DNA of 64,000 bases, taken from the NCBI GenBank assembly GCA_031385445.1, contig JANNBM010000021.1, positions 1 through 64,000 of the forward strand, in the 5' to 3' direction. The position numbers and the translations under genes are program-made. This document shows, piece after piece, positions 45,553 through 53,999 of the stretch (positions are counted from its first letter, which is position 1; every line of letters begins with the position of its first letter). The notes under the pieces were generated by a model. The model was not told where the DNA came from. It saw nothing but the letters and a program-made list of their open reading frames with translations, and did not search any database. Source of the stretch: CAIYZT01 sp031385445. GTDB lineage: Bacteria > Pseudomonadota > Alphaproteobacteria > Rhodobacterales > Rhodobacteraceae.

Positions 45553-47109
45553 ATGACACAGCATGACAAACTCCTTATCATCGATTTCGGCTCGCAGGTC
45601 ACGCAGCTGATCGCGCGGCGCTTGCGCGAGCTGAACGTTTATTGCGAGATCCACCCGTATAACAAGATCGACGGGGCGGCCCTTGCCGCCTTTGCGCCCA
45701 AGGCGGTGATCCTTTCGGGCGGTCCGGCCTCGGTCTATTGGGACGGCGCGCCGATGCCGCCCGCGGGGCTGTTCGATCTGGGGGTGCCGGTGCTGGGCAT
45801 CTGTTACGGCCAGCAGGTGATGATGCATGTGCTGGGCGGTCATGTTGAAGGCGGGCACGGCACCGCCGAATTTGGCCGCGCTTTTGTGACCCCGGCGGCA
45901 CAAAGCTGCGCTTTGCTGGACGGCTGGTTTGCGCAGGGGGCCGAACAGGTCTGGATGTCGCATGGCGATCATGTCTCGCGCATCGCGCCGGGGTTCGAGG
46001 TGTTCGGCACGTCGCCCAACGCGCCCTTTGCCATCACCGCCGATCTGGCCCGCCACTTTTACGCCGTGCAATTTCACCCCGAAGTGCATCACACGCCAAA
46101 AGGGGCCAGGCTTTATGAGAATTTCGTGCGAATGGCGGGGTTTACCGGCGATTGGACGATGGACGCTTACCGCGACCAGGCCATCGCGGCGATCCGCGCG
46201 CAGGTGGGCGACAAGAAGGTCATCTGCGCTTTGTCGGGCGGCGTCGACAGTTCGGTCACCGCGCTTTTGATCCACGAGGCGGTCGGCGCGCAACTGACCT
46301 GTGTGTTCGTCGATCACGGGCTGCTGCGGCTGGGCGAGGCCGAGCAGGTCGTCGCGATGTTCCGCGAGCATTACAATTTGAACCTGATCCACGCCGACGA
46401 ATCTGCGCTGTTTCTGGGCCGGCTCGAAGGCGTTTCGGACCCTGAAACCAAACGCAAGATCATCGGCGGGCTGTTCATCGACGTGTTCCAGAAATATGCC
46501 AATGGCATTGAAGGCGCCGAGTTTCTAGCCCAAGGCACGCTGTACCCTGACGTTATCGAAAGCGTCAGCTTTTCGGGTGGCCCTTCGGTCACGATCAAAT
46601 CGCACCACAATGTCGGCGGTTTGCCGGAAAAGATGGGGCTGAAGCTGGTCGAACCCTTGCGAGAGCTGTTCAAAGACGAAGTGCGCGCTTTGGGCCGCGA
46701 GCTTGGCCTGCCCGCAAGCTTTATCGGCCGTCACCCCTTCCCCGGCCCCGGCCTTGCCATCCGCTGCCCCGGCGAGATCACGGCGGAAAAGCTGGACATC
46801 TTGCGCCGCGCTGATGCGGTTTACATCGATCAGATCCGCAAACATGGGCTTTACGACGAAATCTGGCAAGCCTTCGCCGCGATCCTGCCGATGAAAACCG
46901 TGGGCGTGATGGGCGACGGACGCACCTATGACTTCGCGCTGGCGCTGCGCGCGGTGACCTCGGTTGACGGGATGACGGCAGATTATTACCCCTTTACGCA
47001 TGAATTTCTGGGCGAAACATCGACGCGGATTATCAACGAGGTTAAGGGCGTGAACCGCGTGTTTTATGATTGCACCTCAAAGCCGCCCGGGACAATTGAA
47101 CTGGAATGA
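45553..47109 (+). CDS. guaA: GMP synthase (glutamine-hydrolysing)
   Basis: Converts XMP to GMP using glutamine and ATP, following GuaB. The N-terminal glutaminase has LGICYGQQ (Cys84) and VQFHPEVHHT; the ATP pyrophosphatase has CALSGGVDSSVTALL (P-loop near residues 227-233); the C-terminal dimerisation domain ends YDCTSKPPGTIELE, the universal GuaA terminus. At 518 residues it is full length. MTQHDKLLIIDFGSQVTQ is the conserved start. It diverges from the MttB-like gene. Confidence 0.98.
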   Translation: MTQHDKLLIIDFGSQVTQLIARRLRELNVYCEIHPYNKIDGAALAAFAPKAVILSGGPASVYWDGAPMPPAGLFDLGVPVLGICYGQQVMMHVLGGHVEGGHGTAEFGRAFVTPAAQSCALLDGWFAQGAEQVWMSHGDHVSRIAPGFEVFGTSPNAPFAITADLARHFYAVQFHPEVHHTPKGARLYENFVRMAGFTGDWTMDAYRDQAIAAIRAQVGDKKVICALSGGVDSSVTALLIHEAVGAQLTCVFVDHGLLRLGEAEQVVAMFREHYNLNLIHADESALFLGRLEGVSDPETKRKIIGGLFIDVFQKYANGIEGAEFLAQGTLYPDVIESVSFSGGPSVTIKSHHNVGGLPEKMGLKLVEPLRELFKDEVRALGRELGLPASFIGRHPFPGPGLAIRCPGEITAEKLDILRRADAVYIDQIRKHGLYDEIWQAFAAILPMKTVGVMGDGRTYDFALALRAVTSVDGMTADYYPFTHEFLGETSTRIINEVKGVNRVFYDCTSKPPGTIELE

Positions 47110-47114
47110 AGAAC

Positions 47115-47178
47115 GATTTTTCTGCGAAAAATCAAAGATTTGCCGGCATATATTCGCGTGAATTTTCGCAGAAAATTC
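47115..47178. repeat. pair of inverted 13-bp elements, each a small hairpin, after guaA
   Basis: TTTTCTGCGAAAA (47118-47130) and its exact reverse complement TTTTCGCAGAAAA (47163-47175) are separated by 32 bases. Each copy also folds on itself: GATTTTTC/GAAAAATC and GAATTTTC/GAAAATTC stems of 8 bp with a 3-base loop. They sit between the guaA stop and the next gene's start on the same strand. They could be a terminator-like mRNA end structure or an operator pair. Confidence 0.6.
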
Positions 47179-47200
47179 GGGTCTGGTACAGAGGTTCAAA

Positions 47201-47479
47201 GTGATCCGTTTGCGTGGCCATCTTATGTGTCAGACCCTTGAAGAGGCGGCGGCGGTGCGTTGGCATGTCGCAGCCCATATCGCCGCCTCGCGCGCAGAGC
47301 CGGGGTGCCTCTCGTTTGATATCACCACCACGGACGATCCGCTGACCTTTGAGGTCATGGAAAGCTTCCGCACCCGGATGGATTTCGACGCCCATCAAAC
47401 CCGCACCCGCGCCAGCCCCTGGTTCGATGCGACCCGCCAGATCACCCGCGATTTTCGCATCGAAGAGCTTCGGGATTAG
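47201..47479 (+). CDS. antibiotic biosynthesis monooxygenase (ABM) domain protein
   Basis: A 92-residue dimeric ferredoxin-like barrel protein of the ABM/quinol monooxygenase group: RLRGHLMCQTLEEAAAVRWH, ASRAEPGCLSFDI, FEVMESFRTRMDFDAHQ. Such cofactor-free proteins oxidise quinols or are regulatory. The start is GTG with AGAGG seven bases upstream. It ends just before the MFS gene start, so the two are probably coupled. Confidence 0.85.
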   Translation: MIRLRGHLMCQTLEEAAAVRWHVAAHIAASRAEPGCLSFDITTTDDPLTFEVMESFRTRMDFDAHQTRTRASPWFDATRQITRDFRIEELRD

Positions 47480-47480
47480 C

Positions 47481-48737
47481 ATGTTCAAAAACAATTTCCT
47501 GTTCCGTCACCGGGATTTCGGTTTGTTCTGGTCGGGCATGTTTTTTGAAACCCTCGCAGCACAGATCGAGGCCGTCACGATCGGGTGGCAAGTCTATACC
47601 CTTGGCCGCCTGACCCGCAACATCGCGGAATCTGCTTTTCTGGTCGGCATGGTCGGGCTCGTGCAATTCGTGCCGCTGTTTATGCTGACGCTCTGGGCGG
47701 GCTCGCTGGCCGACCGTCATTCGCGCAAAACCATCGTGATGGGATCCATTATCGCGAAGGCCATCGGCGTCCTTGGTCTGGTCACAGTCGCCATCAGCGA
47801 TGATCCTCAACTTACGCATATTTTTGGTATCGCTGCCCTGTTCGGCATGTCGCGCGCCTTTCTTTCGCCTGCAGCATGGGCATTGACGCCCATGCTGGTG
47901 CCAAAAGACGAAATGCCGCGGGCGATATCGCTGAAATCGGTTTCTGGCGAGTTGGCGGTGATCGTGGGGCCTTGGATCGGCGGGCTGATGGTGGCGGTTT
48001 CAACGGCGGCGGCCTATGCGCTGGCGGGCGGGCTTTATCTAGCCTGCCTGCTGATCGTCTCGCGGATCCGCACCAAGACCACGCCCGAACGTCAACCCGG
48101 CAGTCAATGGGCGCAGATCAAGGAAGGTTTGGTTTACACCTATCAGAACAAGATCATTTTCGGCGCGATCAGCCTTGATCTTTTCGCCGTTCTGCTTGGC
48201 GGGGCGACGGCGCTTTTGCCGGCCTTTGCAAGCGATATCCTGCAGGTCGGTCCCGAAGGCTTTGGCCTTTTGCGTTCGGGCCCGGCGATCGGGGCGCTGG
48301 TGATGGCGCTGGTGCTGGTGCGCTGGCCGATGAAACGGCGCGCGGGGGTGCGGATGTTTTGGGCGGTGGCCGCCTTTGGTGTGGCCACGATCGTGTTTGG
48401 CCTATCGAAAAACATCTGGCTGTCGCTCTTTGCGCTCGCGGCGCTTGGGGCGGCGGATATGGTGTCCATTTTCGTGCGCCAGACGCTGGTGCAGATCGTC
48501 ACCCCCGATCACATGCGGGGCCGGGTTTCTTCGGTGTCGGGGCTGTTCATTTCCGGTTCGAACGAGCTGGGCGAATTTGAAAGCGGCGTTGTTTCGCGCT
48601 TTATCGGGCCGGTTGCGGCGGCGGTGGTGGGCGGGGTCGGCACCTTGATTGTCACCGGAATTTGGGCGTGGAAGTTCCCCGATCTTCGCAAGGCTGACCG
48701 GCTGGACGGTGCCGACGAGACGGCGCCAAAGCTTTAG
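47481..48737 (+). CDS. MFS transporter (EntS-like exporter subgroup)
   Basis: A 418-residue protein with 11-12 hydrophobic helices starting MFKNNFLFRHRDFGLFWSGM. LWAGSLADRHSRKTIVMGS is the MFS motif A. The order FRxRDFxxFW, VSGELAVIVGPWIGGLMV and GRVSSVSGLFISGSNELGEFESG is characteristic of the MFS_3/EntS-type exporters. The frame is open upstream but that part lies in the ABM gene. It overlaps the convergent ltrA-like gene by 4 bases. The substrate is unknown. Confidence 0.9.
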   Translation: MFKNNFLFRHRDFGLFWSGMFFETLAAQIEAVTIGWQVYTLGRLTRNIAESAFLVGMVGLVQFVPLFMLTLWAGSLADRHSRKTIVMGSIIAKAIGVLGLVTVAISDDPQLTHIFGIAALFGMSRAFLSPAAWALTPMLVPKDEMPRAISLKSVSGELAVIVGPWIGGLMVAVSTAAAYALAGGLYLACLLIVSRIRTKTTPERQPGSQWAQIKEGLVYTYQNKIIFGAISLDLFAVLLGGATALLPAFASDILQVGPEGFGLLRSGPAIGALVMALVLVRWPMKRRAGVRMFWAVAAFGVATIVFGLSKNIWLSLFALAALGAADMVSIFVRQTLVQIVTPDHMRGRVSSVSGLFISGSNELGEFESGVVSRFIGPVAAAVVGGVGTLIVTGIWAWKFPDLRKADRLDGADETAPKL

Positions 48738-49918
48738 GCGCGGGCGCTGGATTTGCCTTTGCGCGCCGATTTTCGCGTCGCGCGGTTCAGCGAGACGTCT
48801 TCCCAGATCGCAACGAGAACCAGAATCGCCGCCGCCGCGACATTCACCGTCCGCAGTTCTTGCCCATAAGACGGCCAGATCAGCCCTAGACAAAGCGCCA
48901 GCCCGATCAGGTGCGAAAGCGGGAAATAGGGGGCTGAAACCCATTTGAACAAGCCGTTTCCAAGCAAATACAGCGCCAGACCGGCATAAGTCACGGCAAT
49001 ATGCGGCCAATGCGCCGGATCATGCGGATGGGCAATCGCACGTTCTGACGCGACCGCGCCAAGCACGATACCCGCCACAATCGGAATATGCAGATAGGAA
49101 TAGGCCAGACGCCCCAGCGCGCCCGGATTGTCGGAATGCTCTATCTGATGGGTGCCGCGTTTGTGGCCGATGTGAAAATAGATCCACCACATGCCAATCG
49201 CGACCAGCACCGCGCTGAGAAAGGTGATAACCCCGGCCATATCCCAGTCCATCCTGGCAAAGGTCGCGCCCGAAACCAGCAAAGCCTCGCCCAGACAGAT
49301 GATCACAAAAAGCCCGCATCTTTCGGCCAAATGACCGCCATTGATCGACCAGCCCGCTGCCGGGTCGTGGCGATGGCCGGGAAAGGGATAGCCAAAGGCC
49401 GGCGCGATCAACTCTATCGACAGCGCAACCAGCCAGGGCACAACGCGGTCGGCTGGCGCGGCGAGGCCACCCCAAATCCAGAAAACGCCCGCAAGCCCGA
49501 CCCAAAAGGTGATGCGCAAAAATGTGCGGCGCACGCCGGGGTCCCCCGATGCAACAAGAGACACAAACAAGGTTCGGGACACCTGCAACATGGCAAAGGT
49601 AATGCCGAAAACCGCGCCGCGACTGCCGAACGCCTCGGGCAAGGCCATCGACAGGAAAAGACCACCCGTCATCATGACGAACAAGAGCACGCGCACCCAA
49701 AACTTCTCCGGATCAAGCCAGTTGAAAACCCAGGTGGAGTAGATCCAGATCCACCAAACCGACAGGAACAAAAAGGCGGTCTGAAATGCGCCTTGAAATG
49801 TCAGATTGACGAGGAGAAATTGGCTGATTTGCGTGATGGCAAAGACAAAGACCAAATCATAGAACAATTCGGCAAAGCTGACCCGCCCGTCGCCTGTTCG
49901 CCGCAAATTGTGCGCCAT
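48734..49918 (-). CDS. low temperature requirement A (LtrA) family membrane protein
   Basis: A 394-residue polytopic membrane protein with the LtrA signature: VSFAELFYDLVFVFAITQIS near the N-terminus, WWIWIYSTWVFNWLDPEKF, HLAERCGLFVIICLGEALL, and many hydrophobic helices. LtrA was linked to growth at low temperature in Listeria, but its biochemical role is undefined. The tail is basic (RATRKSARKGKSS). It diverges from the EamA transporter gene. Confidence 0.88.
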   Translation of the reverse strand: MAHNLRRTGDGRVSFAELFYDLVFVFAITQISQFLLVNLTFQGAFQTAFLFLSVWWIWIYSTWVFNWLDPEKFWVRVLLFVMMTGGLFLSMALPEAFGSRGAVFGITFAMLQVSRTLFVSLVASGDPGVRRTFLRITFWVGLAGVFWIWGGLAAPADRVVPWLVALSIELIAPAFGYPFPGHRHDPAAGWSINGGHLAERCGLFVIICLGEALLVSGATFARMDWDMAGVITFLSAVLVAIGMWWIYFHIGHKRGTHQIEHSDNPGALGRLAYSYLHIPIVAGIVLGAVASERAIAHPHDPAHWPHIAVTYAGLALYLLGNGLFKWVSAPYFPLSHLIGLALCLGLIWPSYGQELRTVNVAAAAILVLVAIWEDVSLNRATRKSARKGKSSARA

Positions 49919-49989
49919 CGCGTTCCCCCGATTTTTATCGACCTTAGCAGGCTCTGGACAAATCCCACAAGACAGGCGAGCACTCGGGC

Positions 49990-50889
49990 ATGACGCCGCG
50001 CCCGCCTTCGGTAAAAGCCGCCCTTTGGATGGGCCTTGCCCTGATAAGCTTCAGCGCGATGGCGGTTGCCGGGCGCGAGGTCAGCAGCCGTCATGACACG
50101 TTCGAAATCATGGCCGTGCGCTCGCTCGTCGGGTTTATTCTGGTGGTGATGGTCGCGGGCGGCGTGGGCGCGCTGGGGCAGGTTTCGCGGCAACGGCTGG
50201 GCGGGCACGGCCTGCGCAATATCTTGCATTTCACCGGACAGAACCTTTGGTTTTTCGCGCTGACGCTGATCCCCCTCGCTCAGCTTTTCGCCATCGAGTT
50301 CACCGCGCCGCTTTGGGTGATCCTGCTGGCCCCGCTGGTTCTGGGCGAGCGGTTTACCCCCATGCGGCTTGTGGCGGCGGCGCTTGGATTTGCCGGGGTG
50401 CTGATCGTCACGCGGCCCTTTGGCACAGTGCCGGGGATCGGCGTTCTGGCGGCAGGCGCTGCGGCCATCTGTTTTGCCATGACCTCCATCCTGACCAAAC
50501 GCCTGACGCGCGAGGTGACCCTCGTTTCCATCCTGTTCTGGCTGACGTTGATGCAGTTTATTTTTGGCACCATTGGCGCGTTCTGGGACGGCGCCGTGCA
50601 ATGGCCAGACCGAACCACCCTGCCCTGGCTGATTGTGATTGGCGGCGCGGGGGTTTTGGCGCATCTAAGCCTGACTTCGGCACTGCGTCTGGCACAGGCG
50701 AGCTATGTCATGCCGATCGACTTTGCCCGTCTGCCGCTGATCGCAGTCATCGGTGCACTCTTTTACGCCGAACCTTTGGATCCATTCGTGTTGATCGGCG
50801 GCGGCGTGATCTTTTTCGGTGTTTGGCTGAATATCAGGTCCGAGGTCAGGCGCGCGCAGGGCCCGACTAAAAATAAGGCAGGTAAGTGA
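49990..50889 (+). CDS. DMT-superfamily EamA transporter
   Basis: A 299-residue protein with ten predicted membrane helices in two EamA repeats. APLWVILLAPLVLGERFTPMRLVAAALGFAGVLIV is the conserved end of the first repeat, and PIDFARLPLIAVIGALFYAEPLDPF that of the second. Such proteins export amino acids or metabolites. Basic tail KNKAGK. It is followed after a 110-base gap by a porin gene; TTGACA and TTGACC in that gap are possible -35 elements but no good -10 is aligned. Confidence 0.88.
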   Translation: MTPRPPSVKAALWMGLALISFSAMAVAGREVSSRHDTFEIMAVRSLVGFILVVMVAGGVGALGQVSRQRLGGHGLRNILHFTGQNLWFFALTLIPLAQLFAIEFTAPLWVILLAPLVLGERFTPMRLVAAALGFAGVLIVTRPFGTVPGIGVLAAGAAAICFAMTSILTKRLTREVTLVSILFWLTLMQFIFGTIGAFWDGAVQWPDRTTLPWLIVIGGAGVLAHLSLTSALRLAQASYVMPIDFARLPLIAVIGALFYAEPLDPFVLIGGGVIFFGVWLNIRSEVRRAQGPTKNKAGK

Positions 50890-50999
50890 CGCGGCGTCCG
50901 AATTGACCGGCAGCGTGGATGGTGGATATTTGACAGATCAACCGCACTGACAAGATCTGCAATCAAGACGGATCGAAGGTGCCGCGAACGGGGAAAAAC

Positions 51000-52043
51000 A
51001 TGAAAACGACGATTACGGCGCTTGGAGCGCTGGCAATGACAACAACCATGGCGCAGGCGGGCGGGCTCGACCGGTCCGGCCAGTCCATTTCGGCGCTTTT
51101 TGAAACCGGCGGCTATGCCGAACTGAGCTATGGGATGGTGATGCCGTCAATTGAGGGCGTCTATCTCGGCGTCGTCGGTTCGGGCAGCGTCGGGTCTGAC
51201 TACAGTGCGCTTGGCCTCGCGATCAAAAGCGACATCAACGCGAAGTTTTCCGCGGCCGTGATCCTGGATCAACCGTTCGGGGCCGCAGTGGACTATGCCA
51301 CGCCTCCCTATCCGTTGACCGGCAGTTCGGCCCATGTCAACACAACCGCGATTACCGCGCTTGGGCGTTACAAGTTCAACGAAAGCTTTTCGGTCTATGC
51401 CGGTCCTCGCTATGTCACCGCATCTGGGGATTACACCGTCAATGCGGCGCTTGCCCCCCCGGTCGGTTATTCCTCAACCTATTCCTCCGGCTCTGATCTG
51501 GGATATGTCGTTGGTGCCGCTTTTGAAAAGCCGGAAATTGCGCTGCGCGTTGCGCTGACCTACTCGTCAGCAACGACATTCGCACTGGATGGTACGGCGG
51601 GTGATTTGAATGCGGAAATGCCGCAGTCTATCAACCTTGATGTTCAATCCGGCGTCGCAGCCAACACGCTGGTCTTTGGGTCGATCCGCTGGGCCGACTG
51701 GACCGAGGCAAGCATTGTCGACACGGCCGTTGGATCGTTGATCAGCTATGACAAGGATGTGTTCACCTATTCCTTGGGCGTTGGTCGCAAGTTCTCTGAC
51801 AGCTTTTCGGGCTCGGTCAGCCTTGGTTATGAGGCAGCACAAGGCGGCGAGGCTTCGAACCTGTCGCCGACCGATGGCAATGTCTCCATTGGCGTGGGCG
51901 CAAAATATACCATGGGCAACATGGAAATCTCCGGCGGCGTGCGGTACGTCCTGCTTGGTGATGCCACGACAGAGCTGATCGCGGGCGATTTCAGCGGCAA
52001 TACGGCCATCGGCGCCGGCCTGAAAGTGGCCTTCCGCTTCTGA
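51000..52043 (+). CDS. outer membrane beta-barrel protein, FadL/OmpP1 family
   Basis: A 347-residue outer membrane protein with a signal peptide (MKTTITALGALAMTTTMAQA, cleavage before GGLDRSGQ). GGLDRSGQSISALFE at the mature N-terminus matches the FadL hatch region, and the rest is alternating amphipathic strands ending with a C-terminal Phe (KVAFRF), the outer-membrane targeting signal. FadL-type channels admit fatty acids or aromatic hydrophobics. An upstream in-frame ATG adds seven residues that do not fit a signal peptide. Confidence 0.85.
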   Translation: MKTTITALGALAMTTTMAQAGGLDRSGQSISALFETGGYAELSYGMVMPSIEGVYLGVVGSGSVGSDYSALGLAIKSDINAKFSAAVILDQPFGAAVDYATPPYPLTGSSAHVNTTAITALGRYKFNESFSVYAGPRYVTASGDYTVNAALAPPVGYSSTYSSGSDLGYVVGAAFEKPEIALRVALTYSSATTFALDGTAGDLNAEMPQSINLDVQSGVAANTLVFGSIRWADWTEASIVDTAVGSLISYDKDVFTYSLGVGRKFSDSFSGSVSLGYEAAQGGEASNLSPTDGNVSIGVGAKYTMGNMEISGGVRYVLLGDATTELIAGDFSGNTAIGAGLKVAFRF

Positions 52044-52064
52044 TCCGACCTTCAAAGCCTTGCA

Positions 52065-52098
52065 AATGCCCCGCCCCCGCTGGCGGGGCATTTTCTTT
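52065..52098 (+). terminator. intrinsic terminator of the FadL-type porin gene
   Basis: Perfect 11-bp stem AATGCCCCGCC/GGCGGGGCATT with a 6-base loop, followed by TTCTTTT. Confidence 0.9.
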
Positions 52099-52135
52099 TG
52101 CGCTAAGCCTTGGCGCAGCAACCAAAGGTGCCGAC

Positions 52136-53014
52136 ATGCAGCCTGATCCCATCCATGCCGCGCCAAGCGCCTATCGCGCTGCAACGGCAAAGCGCGTTTT
52201 GCTGTTCGGCATGTCGGGCCTTGGCAAAACCACGCTGTCCAATACCCTGCGCGAGGCGGGCGGCTGGTTTCACTACTCGGTCGATTACCGGATCGGCACG
52301 CGGTATATGAACGAATACATCGCCGACAATTTCAAACGCGAGGCGATGAAAGTGCCGCTGCTGCGCGAGCTTTTGCTGTCGGACTCGGTCTACATCGCGT
52401 CCAACATCACCTTCGACAACCTCGCGCCGCTGTCCTCCTATCTCGGCAAACCGGGGAACGAGGCCAAAGGCGGCCTGCCTTTTGCCGAATATCAGCGGCG
52501 GCAGGATCAGCACCGCGCGGCCGAGATCAGCGCCATGCTGGACACCACCCGCTTTATGGAGCGCGCGGCCAGCATCTATGGCTATGCCAATTTCGTCTGT
52601 GATACCTCAGGGTCCATCTGCGAGGTGGTGGAGGCGGAAGACCCCGGCGACCGCGTGATGAACGAGATCGCGGCGCATCATCTTTTGGTCTGGATCAAGG
52701 GCACGGATGCCCACCGCGACGAGCTGTGCCGCCGTTTTGACCGCGCGCCAAAGCCGATGTATTACCGCCCCGACTTTCTGCTGCAGGTCTGGGGCGAGTT
52801 TTTGGCCCATGAAGGCAAGCCCGCGGATGCCGTTGATCCCGACGCCTTTTTGCGTTTTGGATATGCGCGGTTGCTGGACAGCCGCCAGCCCAGATATGCC
52901 GCCATGGCAAAATGGGGCGTCACCGTCAGCGCCGAAGAGGTGGCCGCGGTGCGAAGCCCGGCCGATTTCGATGCGATGATCTGCGCCGCGCTTGATCGGC
53001 GCAGCGCGCGCTAA
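52136..53014 (+). CDS. P-loop ATPase of unknown role
   Basis: A 292-residue protein with a nucleoside-kinase-like Walker A (LLFGMSGLGKTTLSNTLRE, P-loop residues 25-33) and FHYSVDYRIGTRYMNEYIA directly after it, as in small-molecule or nucleoside kinases. CDTSGSICEVVEAEDPGD in the middle looks like a conserved loop. I recall ATPase-annotated homologues in Rhodobacterales but no known function. It is 28 bases ahead of metA on the same strand and might be co-transcribed with it. Confidence 0.75.
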   Translation: MQPDPIHAAPSAYRAATAKRVLLFGMSGLGKTTLSNTLREAGGWFHYSVDYRIGTRYMNEYIADNFKREAMKVPLLRELLLSDSVYIASNITFDNLAPLSSYLGKPGNEAKGGLPFAEYQRRQDQHRAAEISAMLDTTRFMERAASIYGYANFVCDTSGSICEVVEAEDPGDRVMNEIAAHHLLVWIKGTDAHRDELCRRFDRAPKPMYYRPDFLLQVWGEFLAHEGKPADAVDPDAFLRFGYARLLDSRQPRYAAMAKWGVTVSAEEVAAVRSPADFDAMICAALDRRSAR

Positions 53015-53041
53015 TCTGCACATCTGTACAAAAGGTTCCCC

Positions 53042-53971
53042 ATGCCCATCACCTTGCCCGAAACCCTGCCCGCCTTTGAGGTTCTGCGGAACGAAGGCGT
53101 CATGGTGATCTCGCCAGACCGGGCCGCACATCAGGATATCCGCCCCCTGCACATCGGGCTTTTGAACCTGATGCCAAAGAAGATTCAGACCGAAAATCAG
53201 TTCGCCCGCCTGATCGGAGCGACGCCGTTGCAGATTGATCTGTCGCTGATCCGGATGAGCGAGCATCACACCAAAAACACGGCTGCCGAGCATATGGAAA
53301 CCTTCTATCGCCCGTTTTCCGAGGTCGAGGCGAGCGGTGAAAAGTTTGACGGCCTGATCATCACCGGCGCGCCGATTGAACATCTGGCCTTCGAAGAGGT
53401 GTCTTATTGGGAGGAACTTCAAAGGGTTATGGATTGGACCCAGAGCCACGTCTTTTCGACCTTTGGCGTGTGCTGGGGCGCGATGGCCATGGCCTATCAT
53501 TTCCACGGTGTGCCCAAACACCTGCTGGATCACAAAGCGTTCGGCTGTTTCCCGCAGCGCAATCTGGCCCAGACCTCGCCCATTCTGCGCGGTTTTTCGG
53601 ACGAATTTGTGATGCCGGTCAGCCGCTGGACCGAAATCCGACAAGACGATATCGACGCGGCGGGCCTGAAAACGCTGGTCACTTCGGATCAATCCGGCCC
53701 CTGTCTGATCGCCGATCCCGGCCACCGCGCGCTGTATATCATCAACCATCTGGAATATGATTCCGAAACCTTGAAGCAGGAATATGACCGCGATATCGCG
53801 GCCGGAACGCCGATCAACGTGCCGATGAACTATTACCCCGGCGACGATCCCTCGCGTCCGCCACTGAACCGCTGGCGCAGCCACGCGCATTTGCTGTATG
53901 GCAACTGGATCAATGAAATCTATCAAGGCACGCCGTTTGACCGCGCTAAAATCGGCGTTTCGGGCTTGTGA
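53042..53971 (+). CDS. metA: homoserine O-acyltransferase MetA, probably acetyl-CoA specific
   Basis: Activates homoserine for methionine synthesis. The 309-residue protein has the catalytic Cys144 in TFGVCWGAMA, His/Glu in INHLEYD, and MPKKIQTENQFARL near the N-terminus. The specificity residue in TGAPIEHLAF is Glu113, equivalent to the Glu111 that favours acetyl-CoA in Bacillus MetA; E. coli succinyltransferase has Gly there. O-acetylhomoserine is therefore the expected product. No riboswitch fits the 27-base gap upstream. Confidence 0.93.
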   Translation: MPITLPETLPAFEVLRNEGVMVISPDRAAHQDIRPLHIGLLNLMPKKIQTENQFARLIGATPLQIDLSLIRMSEHHTKNTAAEHMETFYRPFSEVEASGEKFDGLIITGAPIEHLAFEEVSYWEELQRVMDWTQSHVFSTFGVCWGAMAMAYHFHGVPKHLLDHKAFGCFPQRNLAQTSPILRGFSDEFVMPVSRWTEIRQDDIDAAGLKTLVTSDQSGPCLIADPGHRALYIINHLEYDSETLKQEYDRDIAAGTPINVPMNYYPGDDPSRPPLNRWRSHAHLLYGNWINEIYQGTPFDRAKIGVSGL

Positions 53972-53999
53972 GCGGCGTCATCTGCCCTAGAACTTAAAA

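Noticed and set aside
53015..53041. Possible SAM riboswitch before metA
   Set aside because: The gap is only 27 bases and cannot hold the known SAM-II or SAM-I aptamers.
52607..53926. A 439-codon minus-strand frame opposite the P-loop ATPase and metA
   Set aside because: It is antisense to metA, whose motifs are clear, and matches no family.
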